Assembly (NCBI GenBank): GCA_002405475.1
Contig: DHLX01000038.1
Coordinates: forward strand, 1-50,508
DNA: 50,508 nt
Reading direction: 5' to 3'
Origin: Burkholderiales bacterium UBA4657
GTDB lineage: Bacteria > Pseudomonadota > Gammaproteobacteria > Burkholderiales > Burkholderiaceae_E
Shown piece after piece: positions 15,276 to 25,640 of this stretch (positions are counted from its first letter, which is position 1; each line of letters starts with the position of its first letter). The notes below the pieces were generated by a model. That model was not told the origin of the DNA, did no database searches, and worked only from the letters and a program-made list of their open reading frames with translations. A program made the translations under genes and the position numbers.

Positions 15276-18200
15276 ATGATGTCTCAGCCAAACACTGCTC
15301 CTGAAGATCTCGCTAATAGAATCCTATCTGCTCTTGAGGAGCGGCCAGGCCAGAGGGCACGCGACCTGGCAACACAGTTGGGGGTTGACCGCAAGACAGT
15401 GAACCAGGTTCTGGCCTACACACTGGCAGGGCGCGCAGAACAAGATTCTGACTATCGCTGGTCGTTGCGGCAACCCATTAGCAAGAATAGCCCAACGGCT
15501 CAAGCGGGGACGCCCCCGCTGACTGATCTGGCGCGGCTTTGCCGTTACTACCTAGAGTGCATAGGAAATGATACCGGGGAAGGCGTAAGCGTCTTCGCGG
15601 CTTCCCGATATGGTGATCCAGATTATGCTGAATTACCCGGGCTCCCCGTGTTGTACCAAAGTGATGCGTGGTGGAATGTACCCGGAGTTCAACGAATACT
15701 CGGAAAAGTCCGCGCCGATCCAGGTAATCTGGTGGCATGGTTGGGCTATCCCGTTCGTATGCGCGAGCATCGAACCCCGAAGTGGCGCGGTTTTTTTGCC
15801 GAGCCTGTATTGCTTTGGGGCATTGAGTTACCACAGCAAGCGGGGGATACCCCTCGGATTGTCGACGCTCTACCTGTCCCAAACTTCGCTGTATTGCGTT
15901 CCTTGGCGATGGGTGATGCATCTGCCATTGTCGAAGAAGCAGCGCGTCTGGACGAAGAACTTGGCCTGAACAGTCCTCTCGAAGACCTGCCCGAGATCGA
16001 CGAGCTACTGGAACGGCTCGTAAACATCCGACCAGATTGGGACTGGCAGGAAACGCTCGCTCCGGAAAACTGTTCTGGTGCCATACCCTTGGCTGACATC
16101 GACAAACCCGGTATCTACAACCGCGCGGTGATTGTTCCTGGAAAACGCTCTCCCTACACCCAAGGTCTGGAATCAGAACTCAAGCAACTGGCGGAAATTC
16201 CCGACAGTCAGCTCGCCGGTACCGCGCTGGGCAAATGGCTCTCCGGTACAACGAACAATTCGGTACAGAGCGAATCTCTGCCGTTGATCGAAGTCGTGCC
16301 GATGAATACGGAGCAGCGGATGGCCGTCGAATCGGCGCTGACAGCCACCCATACCGTAGTGACTGGACCACCCGGGACGGGCAAGTCACAGGTAGTGACC
16401 AACTTACTAATCAACGCTGCTTGGCGGGGCATGAAGGTATTGTTCGCCAGCAAAAACAACAAGGCCGTCGACGTGGTGGAGGCTCGCGTCAATGGGCTGG
16501 GTAATCGGCCAGTCTTGCTACGGCTGGGCAACAAGGAATATCAGGCCAAACTCGCCACCTATCTGACGGCCATGCTCTCGGGTCAGGTTGGTGAGGACGA
16601 TCGCGTCAGTTACGACGAAAGCCTTTCTCGCCACTCCCAGCTGTCCAGGCAGATCAAGGAACTGGATGCAATTCAGGCACGTACTCTGGAGGCGAGAAAC
16701 CTGGTCGATAAGCTGGAGGCCGGGGTTGAGACCTTGCGGGATGTCTTTGGGCCGGGCCGATTCAACGCGCTTGACCCCGCCTTGGTTGCGAAATTGCCTG
16801 CATTGGTCGACTCAGCGGAAGCTAAGGTGGACACCTTGGATTCTGCCAGAATGGGCTTCTTCGGCAGGCTTTTGTTGGCGACAACACGCTCGAAGAGACG
16901 AGCGGTACTCCAGTCTGCTCTAGCTGAGCTAACAAACGGTTCAAGTCATCTCAATCTACCAGTTCTGTCGAATCTCGACATGATCGACCTAGAGGCTATT
17001 CGAGAGTGGCTGGCCGCTATGCGGGCACGTCAGGCCGCCGCAAAGAGCATCCTGGCCTACCAAGATGCGCTGAACGTACTCCGATCAAGTCCATCGTTTG
17101 AAGATATTGCCCGGCAGCGCCAGGAACTCAATGTTCAGATCGCCGATAACTCGTCCCGTCTTTGGAGGGATTGGGTGAACCTGACGCCGAGCCGATTGAC
17201 GACAGCCCAGCGCAAGGATATTGCCGACTACACGGCCCTGCTCCAGTTAATGACCCGAGATGATTCTCAGGGGATAAATTCGTCGGTTAAAGCCAGGGCA
17301 CGCGCTTTGCAGTCTAGTGTCAGCGCCATGTTTTCCTGCTGGGCAGTCACATCGTTATCGGCCCGGGGTAAGGTGCCATTCGAGCCAGGCCATTTTGATC
17401 TGGTTGTCATCGACGAGGCCAGCCAATGCGATATCGCCTCGGCTTTACCCTTGCTATTTCGTGCCAAGCGAGCCGTGATCATCGGCGACCCTATGCAGCT
17501 CAGACACATCAGCGCCATCTCCGGCGGTAAGGATTCAGATCTCCAGCACAAACATGGTTTGGTGGATGGCCGCGCTTCCTGGATGTATTCGGTAAATTCG
17601 CTGTATGACCTGGCTGCTGGGGTGGGTGAGGCTGGTCACATTGTCAATCTTCGTGACCATCATCGAAGCCACGGCGACATTATCGAGTTCTCAAACAGAA
17701 TCTTTTATGGTGGCAAGTTGAGGGTTGCCACAAAGTATACCCAACTCAGAAGACCCGCGAATCACAGACCAGGTGTGGTCTGGGAGGACATTCGGGGTGA
17801 AACCATAAGACCCAACAATGGTGGTGCGCAGAACCCTCACGAAGCCCTGGCTGTAGTAAGCGCTCTGGAGGATTTACTGGTTCGCCGTGCTTACGGAGGA
17901 AGCGTCGGGGTGGTGACACCCTTCCGGGCTCAGGCGCAACTCATACAGTCACACGTAGCGCAACACCCTGAACTTTCTCGTCTGGGCGAAAAGGCTGAGT
18001 TGCTCGTAGATACGGTCCATCGCTTCCAGGGCGACGAACGGGATGTGATGATCTTCTCACCTGTAGTTTCCAATGGGGTGACGCCAGGAGCCCTGAATTT
18101 TCTTCGGGGCAACGGAAATCTGTTTAATGTAGCGATCACGCGGGCGAGGGGCTTGTTACACGTTATCGGCGACAGGAGCACGGCCAGCACTTGCGGCGTC

Positions 18201-18644
18201 GACTACCTAGAAAAGTTCGTAGGTTATGTAAACAGGCTAGGCGAAGACAGAGTAAGTGAAGATATCGCCAAGGTACCGACGGCTGGACCTGCTTACCCGA
18301 GCGTATCCAGACCGGAGCGTGTTTCCGATTGGGAAAAAATGTTCTATCGGGAGCTCTATCTCGCTGGCATCCGCCCGATACCGCAGTTTTCGGTCGAGCA
18401 GTATGACCTTGACCTGGCCATCATCGTTGGTAAATCGAAGCTAAACGTCGAAGTCGATGGCGAGCGTTACCATCGTAGCTGGTCTGGAGAATTATGTCTG
18501 CGTGACCAGTTACGCAACCAGCGCCTTATCGAGCTTGGCTGGGAGGTCAAACGCTTCTGGGTCTACGAGATCCGCGACCGGTTGCCCGAATGCGTAGAAT
18601 CGGTCAGGCAGTGGGTTCAACGCGCCACACAGGAGGAGCGATAA
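15276..18644 (+). CDS. SF1 helicase with N-terminal wHTH and C-terminal DUF559 nuclease
   Basis: This 1122-aa protein starts with a winged-helix-like segment (GQRARDLATQLGVDRKTVNQVLAY, residues ~25-50). An AAA_11/AAA_12 (Upf1-like SF1B) helicase follows: Walker A GPPGTGKSQVVTN (~367), Walker B VVIDEASQCDIA, motif III IIGDPMQLRHIS, motif V/VI VHRFQGDERDVMIFSP and FNVAITRARGLLHV. A coiled helical insert separates motifs Ia and II. The last ~110 residues are a DUF559/Vsr-like endonuclease fold (QYDLDLAIIVGKSKLNVEVDGERYH...RDQLRNQRLIELGWEVKRFW). Helicase-Vsr fusions such as Hhe are known phage-defence proteins, but this one lacks an obvious DUF4011 domain. A role in degrading foreign DNA is inferred. 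Confidence 0.85.
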   Translation: MMSQPNTAPEDLANRILSALEERPGQRARDLATQLGVDRKTVNQVLAYTLAGRAEQDSDYRWSLRQPISKNSPTAQAGTPPLTDLARLCRYYLECIGNDTGEGVSVFAASRYGDPDYAELPGLPVLYQSDAWWNVPGVQRILGKVRADPGNLVAWLGYPVRMREHRTPKWRGFFAEPVLLWGIELPQQAGDTPRIVDALPVPNFAVLRSLAMGDASAIVEEAARLDEELGLNSPLEDLPEIDELLERLVNIRPDWDWQETLAPENCSGAIPLADIDKPGIYNRAVIVPGKRSPYTQGLESELKQLAEIPDSQLAGTALGKWLSGTTNNSVQSESLPLIEVVPMNTEQRMAVESALTATHTVVTGPPGTGKSQVVTNLLINAAWRGMKVLFASKNNKAVDVVEARVNGLGNRPVLLRLGNKEYQAKLATYLTAMLSGQVGEDDRVSYDESLSRHSQLSRQIKELDAIQARTLEARNLVDKLEAGVETLRDVFGPGRFNALDPALVAKLPALVDSAEAKVDTLDSARMGFFGRLLLATTRSKRRAVLQSALAELTNGSSHLNLPVLSNLDMIDLEAIREWLAAMRARQAAAKSILAYQDALNVLRSSPSFEDIARQRQELNVQIADNSSRLWRDWVNLTPSRLTTAQRKDIADYTALLQLMTRDDSQGINSSVKARARALQSSVSAMFSCWAVTSLSARGKVPFEPGHFDLVVIDEASQCDIASALPLLFRAKRAVIIGDPMQLRHISAISGGKDSDLQHKHGLVDGRASWMYSVNSLYDLAAGVGEAGHIVNLRDHHRSHGDIIEFSNRIFYGGKLRVATKYTQLRRPANHRPGVVWEDIRGETIRPNNGGAQNPHEALAVVSALEDLLVRRAYGGSVGVVTPFRAQAQLIQSHVAQHPELSRLGEKAELLVDTVHRFQGDERDVMIFSPVVSNGVTPGALNFLRGNGNLFNVAITRARGLLHVIGDRSTASTCGVDYLEKFVGYVNRLGEDRVSEDIAKVPTAGPAYPSVSRPERVSDWEKMFYRELYLAGIRPIPQFSVEQYDLDLAIIVGKSKLNVEVDGERYHRSWSGELCLRDQLRNQRLIELGWEVKRFWVYEIRDRLPECVESVRQWVQRATQEER

Positions 18645-18845
18645 CGTCGCTAGACTCTACAGGTTCATGGCCCGAACGTAGCTTGCTCAATGAGCTGTAT
18701 GTTTGACAAAGCCGATTATGGAAATATGCCTATTCGCACGTCGAATCCAGTCCGAACCTACCGCTGCAAACCGTTTGGTGTCGTTAACGCAATACCGCAT
18801 CAGAGATAAGCGGGCAATGCGCCTCGCTCAGCGGCGCGGGTGCGT
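18645..18845. other. Intergenic gap before repeat R1
   Basis: No gene is supported here. A frame open from 18703 runs into the repeat and shows no ribosome site or family pattern. Confidence 0.4.
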
Positions 18846-19010
18846 TGAAGTAGCCCCGTTTAACGTACACTTTTTTTTAGTAGAGATAGAAAAGAGTATC
18901 CGATAGACAAACGCACCCCGTTGTCCACAGGACAGCACGCTGGATGCCCCGGATGCTATGATCTGCACGAAATTTTTAAACCAAAAAAGGGTATGTCACT
19001 TGGGGGCAAG
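18846..19010. repeat. Long direct repeat R1 (left flank of 12.5-kb defence cassette)
   Basis: This ~165-bp sequence recurs in diverged form at 31314-31483. The first 31 nt are identical. Further shared blocks include AGCACGCTGGAT, CCCGGATGCTATGATC and TTGGGGGCAAG. It ends 89 bp before the ATPase gene. It may be a transposon terminus remnant, an attachment site or a shared regulatory region. Confidence 0.85.
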
Positions 19011-19099
19011 TCCAAAGTGACTGCCAACGCTGGGGCTAGTGGCGCAAGGAATAACCGCATGGAGTTTGGGCGAACGATTGAGCGGAAATAAGGGCTGGC

Positions 19100-22000
19100 A
19101 TGAATCAAAAAATACACAATCAAAATATGGGTTCGTACACCGCCAACCTCATCGGCAACATCCGAAGCCACTTGGCCGGGCTGCAGGGCTACGACGTGAT
19201 GGCGCTGGAGCTCATCCAAAATGCGGATGACGCGAAAGCCGAGGAGGTCGTATTTGACATCATGGACAACGGCTTGCTTGTGCGCAACAGCGGCCAGTTC
19301 ACCTATTGTGGAGATCTGAACAAGCCGTGCGCTTTTCTCTCCGAGGGCAACTACAAGTGCGACTACCACCGCATTACAGATGTCGGTAGCGGCGGCAAGC
19401 TGTCGCGCGGCGAGAATATCGGTCGCTTTGGCATCGGCTTCGTATCCACCTATCAGGTGACAGACCATCCCGAGATCCGTTCTTCCGGCATCAAGCTGGC
19501 GCTCTACCCCGAGCGGGGACAATGGTTGATCGAGGCATTCGAAGAGCCAGATGGGACGTCTTTCTTTCTGCCCTGGGCGAGCGATCCCAACACTGAGGCG
19601 CGCCTCGCGCTTGGAATTTCCCACGTCAGCCCCACCCACATCGATCAGCTAGCCGAGGATTTCCAGGCCGTTCTTCGCAAGAGCCTGCTGTTTCTTCGCC
19701 ACGTTCGGAAGGCTGAGATACGCCGAAATGGCCAACTCCTGCTGGCCTGCGATCTGGACAGAAGCGAAGGCTCGGACCTCATAGTCAGTTTCAGGCCCAG
19801 CGGTGCCGTTGAGCAATGGCACATTCTTCGTGCCGACGCAGCGGAGGCGGCTCAGCGCCTTTACGCGATACACCCTCGGCTGGAAACGCTTCATCGAAGC
19901 ACCAATATCAGCATTGGTCTGCGAATTGATCCCGAACCACTGACAGAGGGGCTGCTCTACGCGTTCTTGCCCACCGAACAGTCCACCGGGCTTCCTCTGC
20001 ACATTAACGCGGACTTTTTCCCCGAGTCTGATCGCAAAGCGGTGATCTTCGCCGGACATCAACACGAGCAGGCGTGGAATGAGATGCTCATCGACGACGC
20101 CGCCGCCGCGCTGGCCAGGGACCCCGAACGACTGCTGCAAATGCTCGGTCCCGTCCAGTTGTGGCAGATCCTCGGTCGAGCCTACGACCTCTCTTCCAAG
20201 CCGGCGGGACACCCCGCTTGCTTCAAGCGGTTCTGGGAGCACCTGGAGGTAACTGCGACACAAGCACAGATTGCGGAGGCACAGGACGGCAGCCTTCAGC
20301 AACCCGGTGGCGTGTTTATTCCTCGCACTAACCTGAATGAACATCAGGCAAAGGCATTTCTTGAGGTGGGCGGCAGAGTCGTTGCCGAGGAACTGCGACC
20401 ATTTCAAACGGCGATGAACCAGTTGGGCGCGCCGATTCTGACGCTTGAACGGCTCGTTGTGCTGATGGAATCAGCAATGGCAAAACAGGTGGCGGGAGAA
20501 ACGGAAGTCGACCTGGAAAGACTGGAACATTTTCACCGCCCGTTCTGGAGCATCATCAACGACCTTATTCCAGATGCGGGAGCGAGCAACCCCAGCACGA
20601 ATCCAGCGATGCAACGACTGTTTGCGTTGCCCTTTGTCGTCACCGAGGATCTTTTCGCGGTAACAATCAATCAGTCATACACGGCGCCTGCCGGGCTGGA
20701 CGCAGGCCGTATAGCGGCATTGCTGCCGAGACTCGCGATTGCCTCCAGTCTGCTCGCAGGATTTCCGAAAATCACCCGACTGATAAAGCAGCTAAGTCTT
20801 TGCGCGGTGGTGTCTCACATCAGCGAGATGTGCAAATCCGAACCGGTCGAGGATGTCATCGCCGTTGCCCCGAAGGAGCTGCGCGATCTCTACTCGCTGT
20901 TTGCTGATCTCGACCACCAAAGCGCCGTCGAAAAGACGGTTTATCAGCAACTGCGCGACCTGCCTATATGGCAATCAAGCCACGGGCTCGTCAAAGCCAC
21001 CCAAGCGCTTCTGCCGGGTAACTTCACAGATCCCACTGGCCAGGCCGACTTGCTGGACGTCTCTGTTCTCACGGAATCGGCCAGAGATTTCCTGACGAGC
21101 AAACTGGGCGTGCAGACGCAAACGATCGAGGCTTTTGTACAGACCGTGTTGCCAAGGTTTTTTGATAACGACGGCCCGCTGGATGCAAGCAAGTACACGC
21201 GGCTCATCAGCGAGCTCGCCAATCACCCGACGCTCGTAAACGACGATGACATACGTCGGTTGCTGGGATCGCTTCCGATCGTGCCTACGCAGGATGGAGG
21301 CTGGTCACTCCCAGTGAACACGTACCGCCACGCTGAAGACCTTGTGAAGGTTCTCGGAGACGCTCGTCACTTATGGCTGGACCCTAGCCGCATTCCGAAT
21401 ACGCGATCAGTACATACGTTCATCGACAGCCTGGGCATCCGACGATCACCGATTGCCAGACACCTGGTTGATCGGATGCTGTTCATCGCCGCGAAATACC
21501 TGCCAACCGAAGACACGAAGCGTGCAAGCAGCGAGGCCTTTTACGTCCTCTGCGAAAACTACGATGAATGGAGAGAGAAAAGGGCCTTTCAGGATGCCCT
21601 GGATGACCTTGGAGAGGCGGAGTGTTTCCCTGCCGATGGGGACACGGAAGAGTGGCACTCGGCCGACTCTCTGTACGCACCTTACCGTGCCGACGCATTC
21701 CGCTCTCAGGCTAACATTCTTGATTTCAGAAACACGGCACGCTTGAGAACAGAGCTGCTGGAGGAACTGGGTATTTCCATCAACCCAGAAACTCGGCTGG
21801 TCATCGATCATTTGCAGCATTGCATCGCATCGGGCGTGCAACCTCATGTCTCGACGTATCAGGTGTTGAACGAGCGCGCACAACGACCAGATCCGCTCAT
21901 TGCAACTCTCGCTGGCTCGCGATGCATTTATGTCGAAAGCCAGAAGACATTCGTTCGTCCGAACCAGCTGTACTGGGTGCCACAGCAACTTGGGCGCTAT

Positions 22001-23890
22001 GCGTACACCATTCCGGGCAACTACGAGTCGTTTAAGCCGCTTTTTGACGAAATTGGAGTGAAGAGTGCGCCAGAAGGTCGGGATTTCGTCGACATCCTGC
22101 TCGATATCGTTGGCGAATACTTCGAGCAGTCCAAGCCACTGACAGGTCCAGACCGCGCGGTCTATGACGTCTGCCTGACCAGTGTTGCTACCGCCCATGA
22201 ACATAATGAGCTGACACCATCGGACCTGCAGCGTCTGCAGGAGGCTCCAGCCATCTTGAACCTACGGGGCCAGCTCACTCATCCGGACGAAGTCTTGCTC
22301 CAGGATAGCGAGTGGCATGCCGGATTCTTTGGCGGGGAACTCGACCAAGCCTTGTGCAAGCCTGTCCCTGAACTTTGGCCATTCGTGGAAGAAGTCGGTG
22401 TCAGACGGCTGAGTGAGAGTGCGCAGGTTGCCCTTGAATTCGTCGATGGCCCGCAGGCCGACGAAACCCAGCTCGCCGAAAAACTGATGGACAGGATGGA
22501 CATCCTCGCCCGTTTGCTTCATGACAAACCAACAACGGTTAGGAAGAAGATTCGTGGCGCTCTTTCGACATTGACGGCCGTCAGCCACGACATTGTCCGC
22601 ATCCAAGCTTCGGTCCATGTTGGAGGGGTTCAGGCATTCGCACCTCCAACGCCGGCACATGCGTTCTACGACATCGAGAATGGGCGCTTGATTCTCGCCC
22701 GCCCAGTGGGCGACCGGAGTTGGGCACACCTCCTCAATGCGTTATTCCACCAACTGATGCCAGAGGAATCAGGCATCGAAGTCTCAAAGCTGACGCTAAG
22801 CGTTCGTCCTCTCATGGGGATGGCGATGGAAGAAGCACATCGCGAATTGAGTGATGCAGGTATTCCCTTCCTAGATGCAGAGCTTGGGAACGGGAACACG
22901 GAAGACCTGACGTCGCCGGACCTCGATGAGATGGGCGGCACCGCGGAGTCAGACAACCACGAGGAATCCGGGGCAGTGTCTACCTCCGTCGACGATTCTG
23001 GCGAACAGACCGACGGCGCTCCTGGCACCCCCCATGGAAAGCGGCAACGCGATACGTCAGAGCCCTCTACGGAAGGAGATGCGGCAGAGCAATCTGGGCG
23101 TGAGGGGGAATCTGGCGGCCCACCCCGTGGTGTTACTGGACGCGATGGATCGGAAACTGGGGGCGGCAGCAACAACAGCTCCGGTGGGGGCGAGCGACGC
23201 GCGAAGAAACCCCGCCCCAAGCACAAGGAACAATGGGACCGACGCCTGCTTTCCTATGTTCAGCAAAGGCAAGAGGAGTCTTCGGACGCTGGCGATCAGG
23301 ACGAGCCCTCCGAGCATAACTTGGCGGTCGAGGTTGTGGCTCGCGAGGCGGTATGCGCCTACGAAAAGGAGCGCGGTCGTGTACCGGAACAGATGGCACA
23401 AACCCACCCTGGATACGACATCATTAGCCGCAACCCCGTTACTGGCGAAGACCGGTTTATCGAAGTGAAGGGCGTCAATGGAGAGTGGAACCAAACCGGT
23501 GTTGGTCTATCACGGCTCCAGTTCAGCAATGCTCAAGACTACGGAGATCGCTACTGGTTGTATGTCGTCGAATTCGTTTCTGACCCCGAGCACATTCGCG
23601 TGCATCCCATTCGAAGCCCGGCAACCCAAGTTACTGCCTTCATGTTCGACGGCAACTGGCGGGACGCAGTAACAGAAGAGCGAGCAGACCCTTCCGCACT
23701 ATTCATCCCCGGCGCACGGATACAGCATCAGGACATGGGGTGTGGAGAAATTCGAGATGTGGTCACTCGTGGCAACACCAAGCTGCTTACGATCCTGTTT
23801 GATGGTAAGTTGCAGGCGACCCCCAATGTGACTTTGAACTTGCACCGCATGCGTATTCTGGAAGATCCCGATGACGACAATGATTCCTGA
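19100..23890 (+). CDS. Sacsin/Hsp90-like ATPase with C-terminal DUF3883 domain
   Basis: This 1596-aa protein begins with a GHKL ATPase of the sacsin type: the N box ELIQNADDA (~37-45), an acidic DIMDNG-like segment and the lid motif RFGIGFVSTYQVTD (~110-124). A long helical middle follows. Residues ~1270-1385 are a low-complexity acidic linker rich in Ser, Gly, Glu and Asp. The C-terminus holds a DUF3883 (NO VEIN) domain, a PD-(D/E)XK-like fold: NLAVEVVAREAVCAYEKERGR...PGYDIISRN...DRFIEVKGVNG, with D and E-x-K present (~1405-1530). It overlaps the NERD helicase gene by 20 bp. The likely scheme is ATP-gated sensing coupled to nucleic-acid damage. This is inference; no named defence system was recognised with confidence. 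Confidence 0.85.
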   Translation: MNQKIHNQNMGSYTANLIGNIRSHLAGLQGYDVMALELIQNADDAKAEEVVFDIMDNGLLVRNSGQFTYCGDLNKPCAFLSEGNYKCDYHRITDVGSGGKLSRGENIGRFGIGFVSTYQVTDHPEIRSSGIKLALYPERGQWLIEAFEEPDGTSFFLPWASDPNTEARLALGISHVSPTHIDQLAEDFQAVLRKSLLFLRHVRKAEIRRNGQLLLACDLDRSEGSDLIVSFRPSGAVEQWHILRADAAEAAQRLYAIHPRLETLHRSTNISIGLRIDPEPLTEGLLYAFLPTEQSTGLPLHINADFFPESDRKAVIFAGHQHEQAWNEMLIDDAAAALARDPERLLQMLGPVQLWQILGRAYDLSSKPAGHPACFKRFWEHLEVTATQAQIAEAQDGSLQQPGGVFIPRTNLNEHQAKAFLEVGGRVVAEELRPFQTAMNQLGAPILTLERLVVLMESAMAKQVAGETEVDLERLEHFHRPFWSIINDLIPDAGASNPSTNPAMQRLFALPFVVTEDLFAVTINQSYTAPAGLDAGRIAALLPRLAIASSLLAGFPKITRLIKQLSLCAVVSHISEMCKSEPVEDVIAVAPKELRDLYSLFADLDHQSAVEKTVYQQLRDLPIWQSSHGLVKATQALLPGNFTDPTGQADLLDVSVLTESARDFLTSKLGVQTQTIEAFVQTVLPRFFDNDGPLDASKYTRLISELANHPTLVNDDDIRRLLGSLPIVPTQDGGWSLPVNTYRHAEDLVKVLGDARHLWLDPSRIPNTRSVHTFIDSLGIRRSPIARHLVDRMLFIAAKYLPTEDTKRASSEAFYVLCENYDEWREKRAFQDALDDLGEAECFPADGDTEEWHSADSLYAPYRADAFRSQANILDFRNTARLRTELLEELGISINPETRLVIDHLQHCIASGVQPHVSTYQVLNERAQRPDPLIATLAGSRCIYVESQKTFVRPNQLYWVPQQLGRYAYTIPGNYESFKPLFDEIGVKSAPEGRDFVDILLDIVGEYFEQSKPLTGPDRAVYDVCLTSVATAHEHNELTPSDLQRLQEAPAILNLRGQLTHPDEVLLQDSEWHAGFFGGELDQALCKPVPELWPFVEEVGVRRLSESAQVALEFVDGPQADETQLAEKLMDRMDILARLLHDKPTTVRKKIRGALSTLTAVSHDIVRIQASVHVGGVQAFAPPTPAHAFYDIENGRLILARPVGDRSWAHLLNALFHQLMPEESGIEVSKLTLSVRPLMGMAMEEAHRELSDAGIPFLDAELGNGNTEDLTSPDLDEMGGTAESDNHEESGAVSTSVDDSGEQTDGAPGTPHGKRQRDTSEPSTEGDAAEQSGREGESGGPPRGVTGRDGSETGGGSNNSSGGGERRAKKPRPKHKEQWDRRLLSYVQQRQEESSDAGDQDEPSEHNLAVEVVAREAVCAYEKERGRVPEQMAQTHPGYDIISRNPVTGEDRFIEVKGVNGEWNQTGVGLSRLQFSNAQDYGDRYWLYVVEFVSDPEHIRVHPIRSPATQVTAFMFDGNWRDAVTEERADPSALFIPGARIQHQDMGCGEIRDVVTRGNTKLLTILFDGKLQATPNVTLNLHRMRILEDPDDDNDS

Positions 23891-25592
23891 GCTTTCTGAA
23901 GCGCAGCTCAATGAGCTGCCATCACAGGCCGAGGCGAAGGTATATCGGGCTCTGAGGGACAAGCTGCCGCAGGATTACTTCGTCTTTTTTCAGGTCGGGT
24001 GGATACTGCGACGAGAGGAAGAGCAAGCGAAGGATGGGGAAACCGACTTCCTGGTTTGCCATCCCGACCACGGCTTTCTCTGCATTGAAGTAAAAGGCGG
24101 CGGCGTCGGATTTGATGCGAGCACCGGTGATTGGTTTTCTGTAGACCGCCATCAGCAGAAGCACCCCATCAACAACCCGATTAGCCAGGCGCTAAAGGCC
24201 AAGTACTCGATTCGCTCAAAGCTGAACGAGCACCCACGGTGGCGGGACCTTGGTCTCGGGAATGTACTTCGAGGCCACACCGTCTTCTTTCCCGACGTGG
24301 GTGACACCAATGTACTGAGTCGACCGGACATGCCCGGAGCGTTGATTGGCTCTGCCAAGTCCCTTCAAGACCCGAAGTCGTGGATCGACGGGGTCTTTGA
24401 CTACTGGGGTAACGACGCCGGAAGCTTTGCACCGATAGGACGCCGCGGAATCGACGTAGTCCGCGAAGTGTTTGCGAGATCCTTTGTCGTCGCTCCGCTG
24501 GTCGCGTCGCGGCTTGCCGATCAGGAGGCACGCAGACTGGTGCTCACGAAAGACCAGATGCGAGTTCTTGACTTCCTGCGCTCACATCGAAGAGCCGCAG
24601 TCAGCGGTGGTGCGGGTACAGGCAAGACCGTTTTGGCGCTTGAAAAGGCCCGCCGCCTCGCCTCAGAGGGTTTCAAGACATTGCTCACTTGTTACAACAG
24701 GCAGTTGGCCGATCACTTGTCGAGCACGTGCGCTGGTACGAGCAAACTGGACGTAATGAGCTTCCATCAGCTTTGCTATCGACAGGTCGAAAAGGCCAAT
24801 CACCTCTCGGGCCGAGATCTTGTTGCAGAGGCGAAGGTGACGTACCCCGGCAAGGATCTCTACGACGTACAGCTGCCCAGCGCATTTGCGTATTCTCTGG
24901 AGGTCATTCCCGATCGTTATGACGCAATCGTTTGTGACGAGGGCCAGGATTTCCGTGAAGAGTTCTGGGTCCCGCTTGAGCTCCTGCTGTCGGACTACGA
25001 AAGCGCGCCGCTATACGTCTTCTACGATGACAACCAGAATATTTACGCGCGCGCTGGCACCTTCCCGATACGCGAAGCGCCGTTCACGCTGACAAACAAC
25101 TGCAGGAACACCGCGCCGATTCATGTGGCTGCGTACAAGCACTACAAGGGGCTACCGGTCAGCCCTCCTGATATCGAAGGGGATGAAGTGCTGTTCGAAG
25201 CCTCGCCCGGGCGTGATGCCCAGGCTGCAAAGATTAATGCGCGGATCGTTGACCTCGTCGCTCGCCAAGGTGTTTCCGCAGGAGATGTCACGGTATTGAT
25301 TGCCGATGCGCTGCGTAAAGCCGATTACTACGCGGCCTTAAGGCGACTGCCCCTACCGAAGCCCGCGAACTGGTTGGAGGAAGGTATCCGCGCCAACAAC
25401 ACCGTCCTGATCGACACGATTCAGCGCTTCAAAGGACTTGAATCTCCGATTGTAATTCTTTGGGGTCTGGACACCATCGATTTGACGCGCAGCGAGGAAC
25501 TGCTCTATGTCGGCATGAGCAGGGCGAAATCGCTCCTGATCGTTGTCGGGACCGCCGCTACTTGCGCGTCCTTTGAGGGTGCGACTGCTTAG
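23871..25592 (+). CDS. NERD nuclease-domain / UvrD-like SF1 helicase fusion
   Basis: This 573-aa protein has a NERD domain at residues ~15-140 (AEAKVYRAL...DGETDFLVCHPDHGFLCIEVKGGGVGFD), a nuclease-like fold with D and E-x-K. A compact SF1 helicase follows: Walker A VSGGAGTGKTVLALEKA (~245), motif II VCDEGQDFREEF (~355), motif III YVFYDDNQNIY, motif V DTIQRFKGLESPIVI and motif VI LLYVGMSRAKSLL. ATG 23871 is preceded by GGAAG and lies inside the end of the ATPase gene, so translation is probably coupled and the two products likely act together. The pairing suggests a two-protein defence module; the substrate is unknown. Confidence 0.87.
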   Translation: MTTMIPELSEAQLNELPSQAEAKVYRALRDKLPQDYFVFFQVGWILRREEEQAKDGETDFLVCHPDHGFLCIEVKGGGVGFDASTGDWFSVDRHQQKHPINNPISQALKAKYSIRSKLNEHPRWRDLGLGNVLRGHTVFFPDVGDTNVLSRPDMPGALIGSAKSLQDPKSWIDGVFDYWGNDAGSFAPIGRRGIDVVREVFARSFVVAPLVASRLADQEARRLVLTKDQMRVLDFLRSHRRAAVSGGAGTGKTVLALEKARRLASEGFKTLLTCYNRQLADHLSSTCAGTSKLDVMSFHQLCYRQVEKANHLSGRDLVAEAKVTYPGKDLYDVQLPSAFAYSLEVIPDRYDAIVCDEGQDFREEFWVPLELLLSDYESAPLYVFYDDNQNIYARAGTFPIREAPFTLTNNCRNTAPIHVAAYKHYKGLPVSPPDIEGDEVLFEASPGRDAQAAKINARIVDLVARQGVSAGDVTVLIADALRKADYYAALRRLPLPKPANWLEEGIRANNTVLIDTIQRFKGLESPIVILWGLDTIDLTRSEELLYVGMSRAKSLLIVVGTAATCASFEGATA

Positions 25593-25640
25593 GATGCGGA
25601 CGCGCGTTCAATTCACAAATCCGGAATTGAACTGAATCCG

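Noticed and set aside
19100..25592. DISARM, BREX or Zorya components
   Set aside because: The hallmark genes (DrmA/B, PglX/BrxC, ZorA/B) are absent; the helicase and ATPase do not match those systems by visible motifs.
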